Below are positions 33,612 through 42,244 of a stretch of 64,000 nt of DNA, piece by piece (the first letter of the stretch is position 1; the number at the start of each line of letters is the position of its first letter). The position numbers and the translations under genes are program-made. Origin of the DNA: Pseudomonas sp. Q1-7. GTDB taxonomy: Bacteria > Pseudomonadota > Gammaproteobacteria > Pseudomonadales > Pseudomonadaceae. The notes beneath the pieces were generated by a model, which saw nothing but the letters and a program-made list of their open reading frames with translations, did no database searches and had not been told where the DNA came from. The DNA lies in NCBI RefSeq assembly GCF_028010285.1, contig NZ_CP116304.1, positions 1,752,501-1,816,500 of the forward strand, read 5' to 3'.

Positions 33612-35054
33612 ATGACTGAAGTAGAAGCCAAAAAGCCGCAAGAGAGCCTGCAGGACCGTCTGGCCCAGGTAATCGAACTGCTGCATCGCCACAAGCTGGT
33701 GGAAGACCTGACGCACCGTCAGGAAGGCCAGCATCGCGACCTCGTTGAAAACCTCGTCCACCGACAGAACCTTGTCGAGCTGCAGCGCAAGCTGGACGAG
33801 CTGCACCCTGCCGACATCGCACACATCCTCGAGGCCCTGCCGCTGGATGACCGCCTGACGGTCTGGCAACTGGTCAAGGCCGAGCGCGACGGCGACATCC
33901 TCCTCGAAGTCTCCGACGCTGTCCGTGAGTCGCTGATCGCCGACATGGACGATCACGAACTGCTCGCCGCGGCCAAGGAGATGGATGCCGACGAGCTGGC
34001 CGACCTCGCGCCCGAGCTGCCGCGGGATGTGATCCACGAGCTGATGGAGTCCCTCGATGCGCAGCAGCGCGAGCGCGTTCGCTCTGTGCTGTCCTATGAG
34101 GAGGATCAGGTCGGTGCGCTGATGGACTTCGAGATGGTCACCATCCGCGACGACGTGGCCCTTGAGGTGGTACTGCGCTACCTGCGCCGGCTCAAGGAAT
34201 TGCCCGGCCACACCGACAAGCTCTTCGTGGTGGATTACGACGGCATCCTCAAGGGCGTTCTGCCGATCAAGCGCCTGCTGGTCAACGATCCGGACAAGGA
34301 TGTGGCCGAGGTGATGGCCACCGACCCGGTCAGCTTCCATCCGGACGAGGATGCTTACGACGCCGCCCAGGCGTTCGAGCGCTATGACCTCGTATCGGCA
34401 CCGGTCGTGGACAAGAACGGCAAGCTGATCGGCCGCTTGACCATCGACGAGATGGTGGACCTGATCCGTGAGGAAAGTGAGACCGAAGTGCTCAACATGG
34501 CCGGTCTGCGCGAAGAGGAAGACATCTTCGCTTCGGTCTGGAAGTCGGTAGGCAACCGTTGGGCCTGGCTGGCTGTGAACCTGGTCACCGCCTTCATCGC
34601 TTCGCGGGTGATCGGCCTGTTCGAAGGCTCCATCGAGAAGTTGGTGGCGCTGGCCGCATTGATGCCTATCGTCGCCGGTATCGGTGGCAACTCGGGGAAC
34701 CAGACCATCACCATGATCGTTCGTGCCATGGCCCTGGACCAGGTGGGCACTGGCAACACCTCGCGCCTGATGCGCAAGGAGCTGGGCGTGGCCCTGATCA
34801 ACGGCCTGGTCTGGGGTGGGGTGATCGGCCTGGTGGCTTTCTACCTCTATGGCAGTTGGTCGCTGGGCGTCGTGATGACGGGCGCCATGACCCTCAACCT
34901 GTTGCTCGCTGCATTGATGGGGGTATTGATTCCCATGACGCTCACACGCATGGGGCGTGATCCGGCGATGGGCTCCAGTGTGATGATCACCGCCGTGACC
35001 GACAGTGGTGGCTTTTTCATCTTTCTCGGCCTTGCCACCCTGTTCCTGCTCTGA
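33612..35054 (+). CDS. mgtE: magnesium transporter MgtE
   Basis: MgtE is a Mg2+-gated channel of the inner membrane. The 480 residues contain the cytoplasmic N-domain of helical repeats (~35-160; HPADIAHILEALPLDDRLTVWQLV), a CBS pair (~165-290; VGALMDFEMVTIRDDVALEVVLRYLR and VMATDPVSFHPDEDAYDAAQAF) and five membrane helices (~315-480) with the pore segment PIVAGIGGNSGNQ. The C-terminal half has the conserved GVLIPMTLTRMGRDPAMGSSVMITAVTDSGGF. The leader has a hairpin over the ribosome site. The downstream terminator is split by an insertion sequence. Confidence 0.95.
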   Translation: MTEVEAKKPQESLQDRLAQVIELLHRHKLVEDLTHRQEGQHRDLVENLVHRQNLVELQRKLDELHPADIAHILEALPLDDRLTVWQLVKAERDGDILLEVSDAVRESLIADMDDHELLAAAKEMDADELADLAPELPRDVIHELMESLDAQQRERVRSVLSYEEDQVGALMDFEMVTIRDDVALEVVLRYLRRLKELPGHTDKLFVVDYDGILKGVLPIKRLLVNDPDKDVAEVMATDPVSFHPDEDAYDAAQAFERYDLVSAPVVDKNGKLIGRLTIDEMVDLIREESETEVLNMAGLREEEDIFASVWKSVGNRWAWLAVNLVTAFIASRVIGLFEGSIEKLVALAALMPIVAGIGGNSGNQTITMIVRAMALDQVGTGNTSRLMRKELGVALINGLVWGGVIGLVAFYLYGSWSLGVVMTGAMTLNLLLAALMGVLIPMTLTRMGRDPAMGSSVMITAVTDSGGFFIFLGLATLFLL

Positions 35055-35068
35055 ACCTTCCGTGTACG

Positions 35069-35088
35069 AAAAAGCCGCCTCAAGGGCG
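35069..35088 (+). terminator. mgtE terminator, left half, interrupted by the IS
   Basis: Joining the bases left of the IS to those right of the second target duplicate restores AAAAAGCCGCC-TCAA-GGGCGGCTTTTT, an 11-bp terminator. The IS separates the arms, so mgtE transcripts now lack the T-tract and would run antisense into the transposase gene. Confidence 0.8.
35077..35088. repeat. 12-bp target-site duplication, left copy
   Basis: GCCTCAAGGGCG directly abuts the left inverted repeat of the IS; the identical right copy is at 36511-36522. Confidence 0.9.
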
Positions 35089-36510
35089 TAATGCTGTTCA
35101 CTTAAGCGGAGCAGCCTTGCGGTCCACCGGGTAGCGGGTCTTGGAAATCTTCACCGTCCTGGGTCTTGATGGCTTGGGGCGGTGATCCAGAAACAACCCG
35201 CCAATACCGGCTCGCAACTCCGACAGGCGACGGCCCGTGGCCGAAATCGGGTTGGCCGCCGCCATCACGATCAATTGCACGGCGATATAGTGAGCCACCG
35301 GCTTGAAGCGGATGTCGGCGGGTGAGCGGCCGAAGGCGACTGCCGCCTGACCGGCCTCACGGCGGATGATGTTGTAGGCCAGCAACAATCCCCAGACCTC
35401 CTGGTAGACCAACGCCTTGACCTTACTGCGCAGGGTCACCGCATTCTGCTGCAGGGAACTCTTGATGTTCCGGAAGCCCAGTTCGATCTCCCAGCGCTCC
35501 CGGTACAGTGTGGCGACCGCCTTGGCGCTGTAGCGCTCGGCCGGCAGCGAGGTCAGAACGGTTTTTACCTTGCCCTGGACTTCGTAGCTGACCTCGCGCA
35601 CCTCCCAGTGCGTGGGTAGGTTCGGGTTACGGTTTCGCGCCTGGGGCGACACCTTCATGCGCAACAGGCGATCCCCTTTGCCATAACGCGTCACTTCCTC
35701 GCTGACTAGACCCTGGCGGGCCGGGATCAACCAATGTCGGTGGTCACCGCCCTTGTTCAACCCCAACAGCAAATCGGCGCTCCAGAACCCCTTGTCGAAC
35801 AAGGTCACCGAATGGTCGGGAATCTGCTGCACAAAGGCATCGGCCAAGCGCATTTCACTGCGCCGGTATGGGCTCAGCTGGGCATCCAGAATCAAGTGCG
35901 AGCGCACATTCATCAGGGCCACCAGACGCAGCATGGGGAACGGCGTCTGACGGTCGGTGGCGGTATTGCCAGAGCCGAAATGCTCCCGCAGTTCGGGTGT
36001 ATCCGGGGTGCGCAGCAGTGCACCATCCACCGCCAACACCTGCAGGCCCTGCCAGCTATCGCCGTCATAGCGCTCACACCCCCATTGCTGACCCGTCTGG
36101 CGAAACAGCCATTCAACCGGATCGGCCCCCAGCCGTTTGCGTGCCTCGGTGACCCCACTTCTGGCCAGCAGGTGGTCGGAGGCCAGACCCTGGGCGCAGA
36201 TGTTCAGGCGCCGCGCCACCTCATGGACCGGCTCGTCGCGGAACAAGGCCATGCCGAGCACCAGCCAGAGCACCTGATCACTGGGCAGGCGCCGGCGGCG
36301 GATGGTGGCCTGGGCAGAAAGCTCCAGCGCCGACGCCACCCACTCGATCGGGATGTTTTGGGTGAAGGTGCTCAAGTCGGAGAAGTTGAACAACTCGCCC
36401 AGGTCGAGCAACTGCTGTTGAAAGGACATAAAAAATCCGATGCCAGAGGTCTGGCATCGGATTCTCGGGGAACCTCGGCTGCAGCTCAAATGCTTATGTG
36501 AACAGCATTA
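35089..36510 (-). mobile_element. complete IS4-family insertion sequence (1422 bp)
   Basis: The element is bounded by inverted repeats of 19 bases with one mismatch: TAATGCTGTTCAC(T/A)TAAGC at 35089-35107 and its complement at 36492-36510, the outer 13 being perfect. It is flanked by 12-bp direct duplications GCCTCAAGGGCG. It contains a single intact transposase gene on the minus strand whose stop codon lies in the left repeat. Intact repeats, intact gene and perfect duplications point to a recent, probably still mobile insertion. Confidence 0.95.
35098..36429 (-). CDS. IS4-family DDE transposase
   Basis: The 443-residue transposase begins MSFQQQLLDLGELFNF and has an N-terminal IS4-type helical domain (~15-115, DUF4372/InsG-like: RRRLPSDQVLWLVLGMALFRDEPVHEVARRL). 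The catalytic domain shows LQVLAVDGALLRTPDT (first Asp), VTLFDKGFWSADLL (second Asp) and LYRERWEIELGFRNIKSSL, the Y-(2)-R-(3)-E signature of IS4 with the catalytic Glu. I use the ATG at 36429; the frame extends further upstream into the repeat end without support. No frameshift or stop is seen. Confidence 0.95.
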   Translation of the reverse strand: MSFQQQLLDLGELFNFSDLSTFTQNIPIEWVASALELSAQATIRRRRLPSDQVLWLVLGMALFRDEPVHEVARRLNICAQGLASDHLLARSGVTEARKRLGADPVEWLFRQTGQQWGCERYDGDSWQGLQVLAVDGALLRTPDTPELREHFGSGNTATDRQTPFPMLRLVALMNVRSHLILDAQLSPYRRSEMRLADAFVQQIPDHSVTLFDKGFWSADLLLGLNKGGDHRHWLIPARQGLVSEEVTRYGKGDRLLRMKVSPQARNRNPNLPTHWEVREVSYEVQGKVKTVLTSLPAERYSAKAVATLYRERWEIELGFRNIKSSLQQNAVTLRSKVKALVYQEVWGLLLAYNIIRREAGQAAVAFGRSPADIRFKPVAHYIAVQLIVMAAANPISATGRRLSELRAGIGGLFLDHRPKPSRPRTVKISKTRYPVDRKAAPLK

Positions 36511-36522
36511 GCCTCAAGGGCG
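36511..36522. repeat. 12-bp target-site duplication, right copy
   Basis: GCCTCAAGGGCG directly after the right inverted repeat, followed by GCTTTTTCG, the right arm and T-tract of the interrupted terminator. Confidence 0.9.
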
Positions 36523-36565
36523 GCTTTTTCGTATCTGCGATCCCGACGCCATGGAACGGGACGTG

Positions 36566-36589
36566 AAAAAGCCGGCTATTGCCGGCTTT
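36566..36589 (-). terminator. rho-independent terminator behind amrZ
   Basis: AAAGCCGGC / GCCGGCTTT stem with TATT loop (36568-36576 and 36581-36589). Read on the minus strand it ends in a T-run (complement of 36566-36570), 22 bases after the amrZ stop. Confidence 0.85.
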
Positions 36590-36610
36590 CTCGTTCAATG
36601 CGGGGTGGTC

Positions 36611-36937
36611 TCACGACTCCTCGGCTGCGAGTTCCGCATCGTGGGCAATCAGTGCAACCAGCGCATTCTGCTGGCGCCGCGAGAGCTGACGGAAGCGCTG
36701 CAGCAGTTCGCGCTCGTGCAGGGTCAGTTCCGGGCTGTCCAGGCGCATGGATACACCTTCGTCCAGCGCGCCTTCCTGGAGCATGCTCTGCTCGAGGCGG
36801 GCGATGATCTCGGAGTTCATGCTGCGATGGTGGTTGCGGGCCACGACGGCGATGCGCTCGCGCATGCCCTCGGGGAGGCGAACGACGAATTTGTCAGCCG
36901 TGCGACTGGAATAGATAGCCTGTTTCATAGGGCGCAT
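36611..36937 (-). CDS. amrZ: ribbon-helix-helix regulator AmrZ (AlgZ)
   Basis: AmrZ is an Arc-type DNA-binding protein that controls alginate, flagella, pili and c-di-GMP genes in Pseudomonas. The 108-residue length is that of P. aeruginosa AmrZ, and the sequence is nearly the same: [55 protein letters not shown] is the DNA-contacting beta strand and the following two helices make the dimer. A C-terminal tetramerisation tail follows ([24 protein letters not shown]). A candidate own-operator lies 31-43 bp upstream of the start. Confidence 0.93.
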   Translation of the reverse strand: MRPMKQAIYSSRTADKFVVRLPEGMRERIAVVARNHHRSMNSEIIARLEQSMLQEGALDEGVSMRLDSPELTLHERELLQRFRQLSRRQQNALVALIAHDAELAAEES

Positions 36938-37413
36938 ACATTCAACCGGTTAGTTCAGGAAAGCGATGCTGGCAATTAGCTGCGAGATTGTCACCGGTTT
37001 GACTGTCCTTAGCAGCAATTGTTCAACCAGTTTCGCGCTTCGAATCGGTACGACCCGCAGATCGTCAAAACATTTCCTTGACGTCAATATGATGTCGAAT
37101 TGTGGTCATTGTAGCGGCTTTTAGCCAGCACCAATTGTCCAAAATGCGAGTGGATGAACAATCCGTACTTCTCCGACGTGCGTGTAGGCCAACGCCGGTC
37201 CTGATCGCACTCTCGCGGTAGCGGACAGTACCGGGCGATGAAACGCCATGATGCTGTCTGGCCATCATGTTGAAGGGTAGCCGCTGTTGTCTGACCACGC
37301 TCTGTGCAAAAGAGTCCTTTGCGCTGTCATGAAAGCGGTTCAGAATTTTCACCTCGATCTCCTGTTTCCGGCCACGATCCCGGGACGCAATTCCCTTCTC
37401 GTCAGGTGTTCCC
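36938..37413. other. 476-bp intergenic region between amrZ and phnN
   Basis: No gene is supported. It is clearly less GC-rich than its surroundings and holds the amrZ promoter region. Visible features are GCTGGCAATTAGC at 36968-36980 (complement resembles the AmrZ box) and a perfect palindrome TTGACGTCAA at 37078-37087. Confidence 0.5.
36968..36980 (-). promoter_or_regulatory. candidate AmrZ operator upstream of amrZ
   Basis: On the minus strand the site reads GCTAATTGCCAGC, close to the AmrZ-binding GGCCATTACCAGCC of the algD promoter as I remember it. AmrZ is known to repress its own gene. The match is by eye only. Confidence 0.35.
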
Positions 37414-37998
37414 ATGAAAGGCAGGCTCATTTATCTCATTGGCCCTTCCGGTGCCGGCAAGGACAGCCTGCTCGACGCCTTGCGTGTCGACCTGGACGGA
37501 CAGGGCTGCCGCGTCGCGCGCCGGGTCATTACCCGCTCGGCCGAGGCCCGCGGCGAATTGGCCGAGGCGGTCAGCCCCCAGGCGTTCGCCGAACGCGAGG
37601 CCCGAGGCGATTTCGCCATGAGCTGGTATGCCAACGGCCTTTCCTACGGTATTCCCCGGGTGATCGACGACTGGCTGGAGGCGGGCGAGGACGTCCTGGT
37701 GAACGGCTCCCGTGGCTACCTGCCGGAAGCGCGCCGCCGCTACCCTCATCTGCTGGCCGTGCTGCTGACGGTGGAGGACGAGGTCCTGCGCCGCCGCCTG
37801 CATGCCCGTGGCCGCGAGTCCGCGGAGGAGATCGAGGCCCGCCTGGCGCGCAATGCCGGCTTCGCCGACACCCTGCTGGCCGGCGAGAATCCCGACCTCT
37901 GCCTGCTGGACAACTCCGGTTCCCTCACCCAGACCTGCCAGCGCCTGCTGCAGCTCATCGAGGATCACCGCCCCATCGCCTGGCCGGATTCCGCCTGA
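37414..37998 (+). CDS. phnN: ribose 1,5-bisphosphate phosphokinase PhnN
   Basis: PhnN phosphorylates ribose 1,5-bisphosphate to PRPP. The 194-residue P-loop kinase starts MKGRLIYLIGPSGAGKDSLLDALR (Walker A near residue 11), then RRVITRS and GLSYGIPRVIDDWLEAGEDVLVNGSRGYLPEARRRYP, the guanylate-kinase-like pattern of PhnN. No C-P lyase phn genes surround it, so here it stands alone and may serve a salvage route to PRPP. The start ATG is preceded by a weak CAGG site. Its stop is just before the convergent Lrp gene. Confidence 0.9.
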   Translation: MKGRLIYLIGPSGAGKDSLLDALRVDLDGQGCRVARRVITRSAEARGELAEAVSPQAFAEREARGDFAMSWYANGLSYGIPRVIDDWLEAGEDVLVNGSRGYLPEARRRYPHLLAVLLTVEDEVLRRRLHARGRESAEEIEARLARNAGFADTLLAGENPDLCLLDNSGSLTQTCQRLLQLIEDHRPIAWPDSA

Positions 37999-38001
37999 GT
38001 C

Positions 38002-38469
38002 TCAGTCCAGCGGCAGCTCCGTGGTGCGCTTGACCTCGCTCATCGCGATGTTCGAGTGCGCCTCCAGCACATGGGGCCGTTGCAGCAACTGGTCACGCAG
38101 GAAGCGCTCATAGCTGGCGATGTCCTTGGCCACCACCTTCAACAGGTAATCCGAGCCGCCGGCCATGGTGTAGCACTCCTGCACTTCCGGGTAGCCGACT
38201 ATGGCTTCCTCGAATTCGGTGAGGTTGTTGCGTCCGTGGGCGGACAGCTTGATGTTGACGAACACCGTGATCGAGAAGCCCAGCAGCTTGGGATTGAGCA
38301 GCGCCACCTTGCGCTCGATCAGTCCTTCCTCCTGCATGCGGTGGATGCGCCGCCAGCAGGGGGATTGCGACAGCTCCACCTTTTCCGCCACTTCGGCGGC
38401 GGAAAGGTCGGCATTGTGCTGCAGCAGACGGAGAATCTTGCGGTCGATGGGGCTCAAGGCGTTCTGCAT
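38002..38469 (-). CDS. Lrp/AsnC-family transcriptional regulator
   Basis: A 155-residue feast/famine regulator. The N-terminal HTH is LSPIDRKILRLLQHNADLSAAEVAEKVELSQSPCWRRIHRMQEEGLI (residues 5-51) and the C-terminal RAM effector domain contains VNIKLSAHGRNNLTEFEEAI and CYTMAGGSDYLLKVVAKDIASYERFL. It is divergent from the indolepyruvate oxidoreductase gene with 200 bp between them. It is therefore likely a local regulator responding to an amino acid substrate of that cluster; the ligand cannot be told from sequence. Confidence 0.92.
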   Translation of the reverse strand: MQNALSPIDRKILRLLQHNADLSAAEVAEKVELSQSPCWRRIHRMQEEGLIERKVALLNPKLLGFSITVFVNIKLSAHGRNNLTEFEEAIVGYPEVQECYTMAGGSDYLLKVVAKDIASYERFLRDQLLQRPHVLEAHSNIAMSEVKRTTELPLD

Positions 38470-38669
38470 GAATCAGTCCGGGATTTTGTTCTTGTTGGAA
38501 GGATCATGCGCAAGTCTGGCGCTGGAGCCCAAAAATAGAAAGAAAAAATCAGCACCGTCCGGTCATGATCTTGGCAAGCGTCCGATGCGGCGATCCCGCG
38601 CCGGGCTGAACAAGGGATGGCACCCACCGTTGCCATCCAGGTCGCCATAACAATAAAAGGAGCGCCCGC

Positions 38670-41600
38670 ATGTCTCTGGCCGAGATCCGCCTGGATGACA
38701 AATACCGCCTCGAAACCGGTCACCTCTACCTCACCGGCACCCAGGCCCTCACCCGCCTGCCGATGCTGCAGAAGCAACGGGACAAGGCCCACGGCCTGAA
38801 CACCGCCTGCTTCATTTCCGGCTACCGGGGATCGCCGCTGGGCAACCTCGACAAGAGCCTCTGGGAGGCCAAGTCCTTCCTCAAGGAAAACCACGTCCAC
38901 TTCCAGCCCGGCGTCAACGAAGAACTGGCCGCCACCGCATGCTGGGGCAGCCAGCAGACCAGCCTGTTCCCGGGTGCCAAGTACGACGGCGTGTTTTCCA
39001 TGTGGTACGGCAAGGGGCCGGGCGTGGACCGCTGCGGCGACGTCTTCAAGCACGGCAACTCCGCCGGCGTTGCGCCCCATGGTGGTGTTCTGCTGCTGGC
39101 CGGCGACGACCACGGCTGCAAGTCCTCCAGCATCGCCAACCAGAGCGAGCACGCCTTCATCGGCGCCTCCATCCCGGTGCTGAACCCGGCCAACGTCCAG
39201 GAAATCCTCGATTACGGCATCATCGGCTGGGAGCTGTCGCGCTACAGCGGCTGCTGGGTCGCCCTGAAGACCATCGCCGAGAACGTCGACTCCTCCGCCG
39301 TGGTGGAAGTCGATCCGCTGCGGGTCGAGGTGAAGATTCCGGACGATTTCGAACTGCCCGAAGACGGTGTGCACATCCGCTGGCCGGACCCGCCCCTGGC
39401 GCAGGAAAAGCGCCTGAACATGTACAAGATCTACGCCGCGCGCGCCTTCGCTCGCGCCAACAACCTCAATCAGGTGATGCTCGACTCGCCCAACCCGCGC
39501 CTCGGCATCATCACCACCGGCAAGTCCTATCTTGACGTGCGCCAGGCCCTGAACGACCTGGGCCTGGACGAGGAACTCTGCGCCAGGGTCGGCCTGCGCG
39601 TGCTCAAGGTCGGCATGAGCTGGCCGCTGGAGCCCATCTCCGTCCACGAGTTCGCCGAAGGCCTGGATGAAATCCTGGTGGTGGAAGAGAAGCGCAGCAT
39701 CATCGAGGATCAGGTCACCGGCCAGCTCTACAACTGGCCCGTGGACAAGCGTCCGCGTGTGGTAGGTGAGTTCGACGAAGAGGGCAATTCCCTGTTGCCC
39801 AACCTCAGCGAGCTGACCCCGGCCATGATCGCCCGGGTCATCGCCAAGCGCCTGGCGCCGATCTACTCCAGCGAGCAGATCGAATCCCGCCTGGCCTTCC
39901 TCGCCGCCAAGGAAAAGGCCCTGGCCGCGCCCAAGCACACCACCACCCGCACCCCGCACTTCTGCTCCGGCTGCCCGCACAACAGCTCCACCAAGCTGCC
40001 GGAAGGCAGCCGCGCCCAGGGCGGCATCGGCTGCCACTACATGACGCAGTGGATGGACCGCAACACCGACACCTACACCCAGATGGGCGGGGAGGGCGCC
40101 ACCTGGATCGGTCAGGCCCCCTTCACCGACACCCCACACATCTTCCAGAACCTGGGTGACGGCACTTATTTCCATTCCGGTCAGTTGGCCCTGCGCGCGG
40201 CCGTCGCCGCCGGGGTCAACATCACCTACAAGATCCTCTACAACGACGCCGTGGCCATGACCGGCGGCCAGCCCATCGACGGTGAGCTGCGCGTCGACCA
40301 GCTCAGCCAGCAGGTCTTCGCCGAGGGCGTGAAGCGCATCGCCCTGGTCTCCGACGAGCCGGAGAAGTACCCGAACCGCGCCACCTTCGCGCCCATCGTG
40401 ACCTTCCACCACCGCCGCGAGCTGGACGCCGTGCAGCGTGAGCTGCGCGAGTTCAAGGGCGTGTCGGTGATGATCTACGACCAGACCTGCGCCACCGAGA
40501 AACGCCGCCGCCGCAAGCGCGGCAAGCTGGTGGACCCGGCCAAGCGTGCCTTCATCAACCCGGCGGTGTGCGAGGGCTGTGGCGACTGCAGCGTGAAATC
40601 CAACTGCCTGTCCGTGCTGCCGCTGGAAACCGAACTGGGGCGCAAGCGCCAGATCGACCAGAACGCCTGCAACAAGGACTTCTCCTGCGTCGAGGGCTTC
40701 TGCCCGAGCTTCGTCACCGTGCACGGCGGCAGCCTGCGCAAGCCGGAAGCAGCGGGTGCCAAGGCGCTCTTCGTGGCCCTGCCGGAGCCGCGTCAGCCGA
40801 GCCTGGAGCGTCCCTGGAACATTCTCCTGCCGGGCGTCGGCGGCAGTGGCGTGACCACCGTCGGCGCGCTGCTGGGCATGGCCGCGCACATCGAAGGCAA
40901 GGGCTGCACCGTGCTCGACCAGGCTGGTCTGGCGCAGAAGTTCGGCCCGGTGATCACCCACATCCGCATCGCCGCCAGGCAGGATGACATCTATGCCGTG
41001 CGCATCGCCGCCGGCGAAACCGACCTGCTGCTGGGCTGTGACCTGGTGGTGGCCGCCAGCGAGGAAGCCCTGGCCAAGCTCAACGAGCGCATTGCCCACG
41101 CGGTGGTGAACAGCCATGAAGCCGCCACGGCCGAGTTCACCCGCAACCCCGACGCCCAGGTTCCCGGCGCGGCCATGCGCGAAGCCCTGGCCGAAGCGGT
41201 GGGCGAGTCCAAGACCCACTTCGTCGACGCCACCCGCCTGGCCACGCGCCTGCTGGGCGACAGCATCGCCACCAACCTGTTCATGCTCGGCTACGCCTAC
41301 CAGCGCGGCTTGGTGCCCATCTCCGCCGAGGCCATCGACAAAGCCATCGAGCTCAACGGTGTGTCCGTGGTCCTCAACCAGCAGGCCTTCCTCTGGGGCC
41401 GTCGTGCCGCCCACGACCTGGTGGCGGTGGAGAAGCTGGCCAAACCGGCGGAGGTAGAGGCGCCGCGTTGCGAAACGGTCGAAGAGATCGTCCAGTACCG
41501 TGCCGATCACCTGCGTGCCTACCAGGATGCCGCCTATGCCGAGCGCTATCGCGCCCTGGTGGAGCGCGTGCGGCAGGCCGACAGCGGCGAGGACAAGGCC

Positions 41601-42137
41601 CTGACCCGCGCCGTCGCCCGTTACTACGCCAAGCTCCTGGCCTACAAGGACGAGTACGAAGTCGCCCGTCTCTACAGCGACAGCGCCTTCCGCAAGCAGC
41701 TGGAGGCGCAGTTCGAGGGTGACTACCACCTCGAATTCCACCTGGCGCCGTCCTGGCTGGCCAAGCCCGATCCGCTGACCGGCGAGCCGCGCAAGCGCCG
41801 CTTCGGCCCCTGGATGCTCAAGGCCTTCGGTGTGCTGGCCGGCTTCAGGTTCCTCCGTGGCACGGCCTTCGACCTTTTCGGCTACAGCCACGAGCGCAAG
41901 CTCGAGCGGGAGCTGATCGGCGAGTACGAAGCCCTGGTGACACTGATCCTCAAGGAGCTGAAGCCGAGCAACTACGCCACCGCCGTGGCCCTGGCCGAAC
42001 TGCCGGAACAGATCCGTGGCTACGGCCCGGTGAAGGAGCGCGCCCTGGCCAAGGTCCGCGAGCAGGAGAAGCAACTGCGTGCGCGCCTGACCGCCAACGA
42101 AATCCAGGTGCTGCACCTGTTCGACCCGGCCGCCTGA
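38670..42137 (+). CDS. indolepyruvate ferredoxin oxidoreductase, fused alpha-beta type
   Basis: A very large (1155-residue) thiamine-diphosphate and iron-sulfur enzyme that oxidatively decarboxylates aryl- or branched-chain 2-oxo acids to acyl-CoA. The order is pyrimidine-binding domain (GYRGSPLGNLDKSLW), the CSGCPHNSSTK segment, the ThDP-binding core (GGIGCHYMTQWMDR... NDAVAMTGGQP), a 4Fe-4S segment (CEGCGDCSVKSNC and CVEGFCPSF, ~632-676) and the gamma-type domain (GVGGSGVTTVGALLGMAA) with a C-terminal extension. Followed by an amino acid dehydrogenase and a symporter, it fits uptake, deamination and oxidation of an amino acid. The ribosome site AAGGAG stands 8 bases before the ATG. Confidence 0.92.
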   Translation: MSLAEIRLDDKYRLETGHLYLTGTQALTRLPMLQKQRDKAHGLNTACFISGYRGSPLGNLDKSLWEAKSFLKENHVHFQPGVNEELAATACWGSQQTSLFPGAKYDGVFSMWYGKGPGVDRCGDVFKHGNSAGVAPHGGVLLLAGDDHGCKSSSIANQSEHAFIGASIPVLNPANVQEILDYGIIGWELSRYSGCWVALKTIAENVDSSAVVEVDPLRVEVKIPDDFELPEDGVHIRWPDPPLAQEKRLNMYKIYAARAFARANNLNQVMLDSPNPRLGIITTGKSYLDVRQALNDLGLDEELCARVGLRVLKVGMSWPLEPISVHEFAEGLDEILVVEEKRSIIEDQVTGQLYNWPVDKRPRVVGEFDEEGNSLLPNLSELTPAMIARVIAKRLAPIYSSEQIESRLAFLAAKEKALAAPKHTTTRTPHFCSGCPHNSSTKLPEGSRAQGGIGCHYMTQWMDRNTDTYTQMGGEGATWIGQAPFTDTPHIFQNLGDGTYFHSGQLALRAAVAAGVNITYKILYNDAVAMTGGQPIDGELRVDQLSQQVFAEGVKRIALVSDEPEKYPNRATFAPIVTFHHRRELDAVQRELREFKGVSVMIYDQTCATEKRRRRKRGKLVDPAKRAFINPAVCEGCGDCSVKSNCLSVLPLETELGRKRQIDQNACNKDFSCVEGFCPSFVTVHGGSLRKPEAAGAKALFVALPEPRQPSLERPWNILLPGVGGSGVTTVGALLGMAAHIEGKGCTVLDQAGLAQKFGPVITHIRIAARQDDIYAVRIAAGETDLLLGCDLVVAASEEALAKLNERIAHAVVNSHEAATAEFTRNPDAQVPGAAMREALAEAVGESKTHFVDATRLATRLLGDSIATNLFMLGYAYQRGLVPISAEAIDKAIELNGVSVVLNQQAFLWGRRAAHDLVAVEKLAKPAEVEAPRCETVEEIVQYRADHLRAYQDAAYAERYRALVERVRQADSGEDKALTRAVARYYAKLLAYKDEYEVARLYSDSAFRKQLEAQFEGDYHLEFHLAPSWLAKPDPLTGEPRKRRFGPWMLKAFGVLAGFRFLRGTAFDLFGYSHERKLERELIGEYEALVTLILKELKPSNYATAVALAELPEQIRGYGPVKERALAKVREQEKQLRARLTANEIQVLHLFDPAA

Positions 42138-42160
42138 TCGTATTCCTGCCCTGAACCTCC

Positions 42161-42186
42161 CCCCTCTCCCGCTTGCGGGAGAGGGG
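42161..42186 (+). repeat. GC-rich hairpin in the gap before the dehydrogenase gene
   Basis: CCCCTCTCCCGC / GCGGGAGAGGGG, a 12-base perfect palindrome with a two-base centre, followed by a further GGGGGAGAGGG. It resembles common Pseudomonas intergenic hairpins; no T-run follows, so read-through into the next gene is expected. Confidence 0.6.
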
Positions 42187-42244
42187 CCGGGGGAGAGGGT
42201 GCTTTCCGACTTGAAACACGCCAACACCGAATCGAGGAAACACC

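Noticed and set aside
37000-37030. Possible sigma-E promoter for amrZ on the minus strand (GAACAA ... GTCAAA)
   Set aside because: The spacing is two bases shorter than the consensus and the -35 element is poor, unlike the clean match before rsmA.
37065-37430. A 121-codon minus-strand frame upstream of amrZ
   Set aside because: It overlaps the start of phnN, shows no motif and its composition is like intergenic DNA.
38454-42227. A 1257-codon minus-strand frame opposite the indolepyruvate oxidoreductase
   Set aside because: Same shadow effect; it also runs across the Lrp start region and has no recognisable motif.
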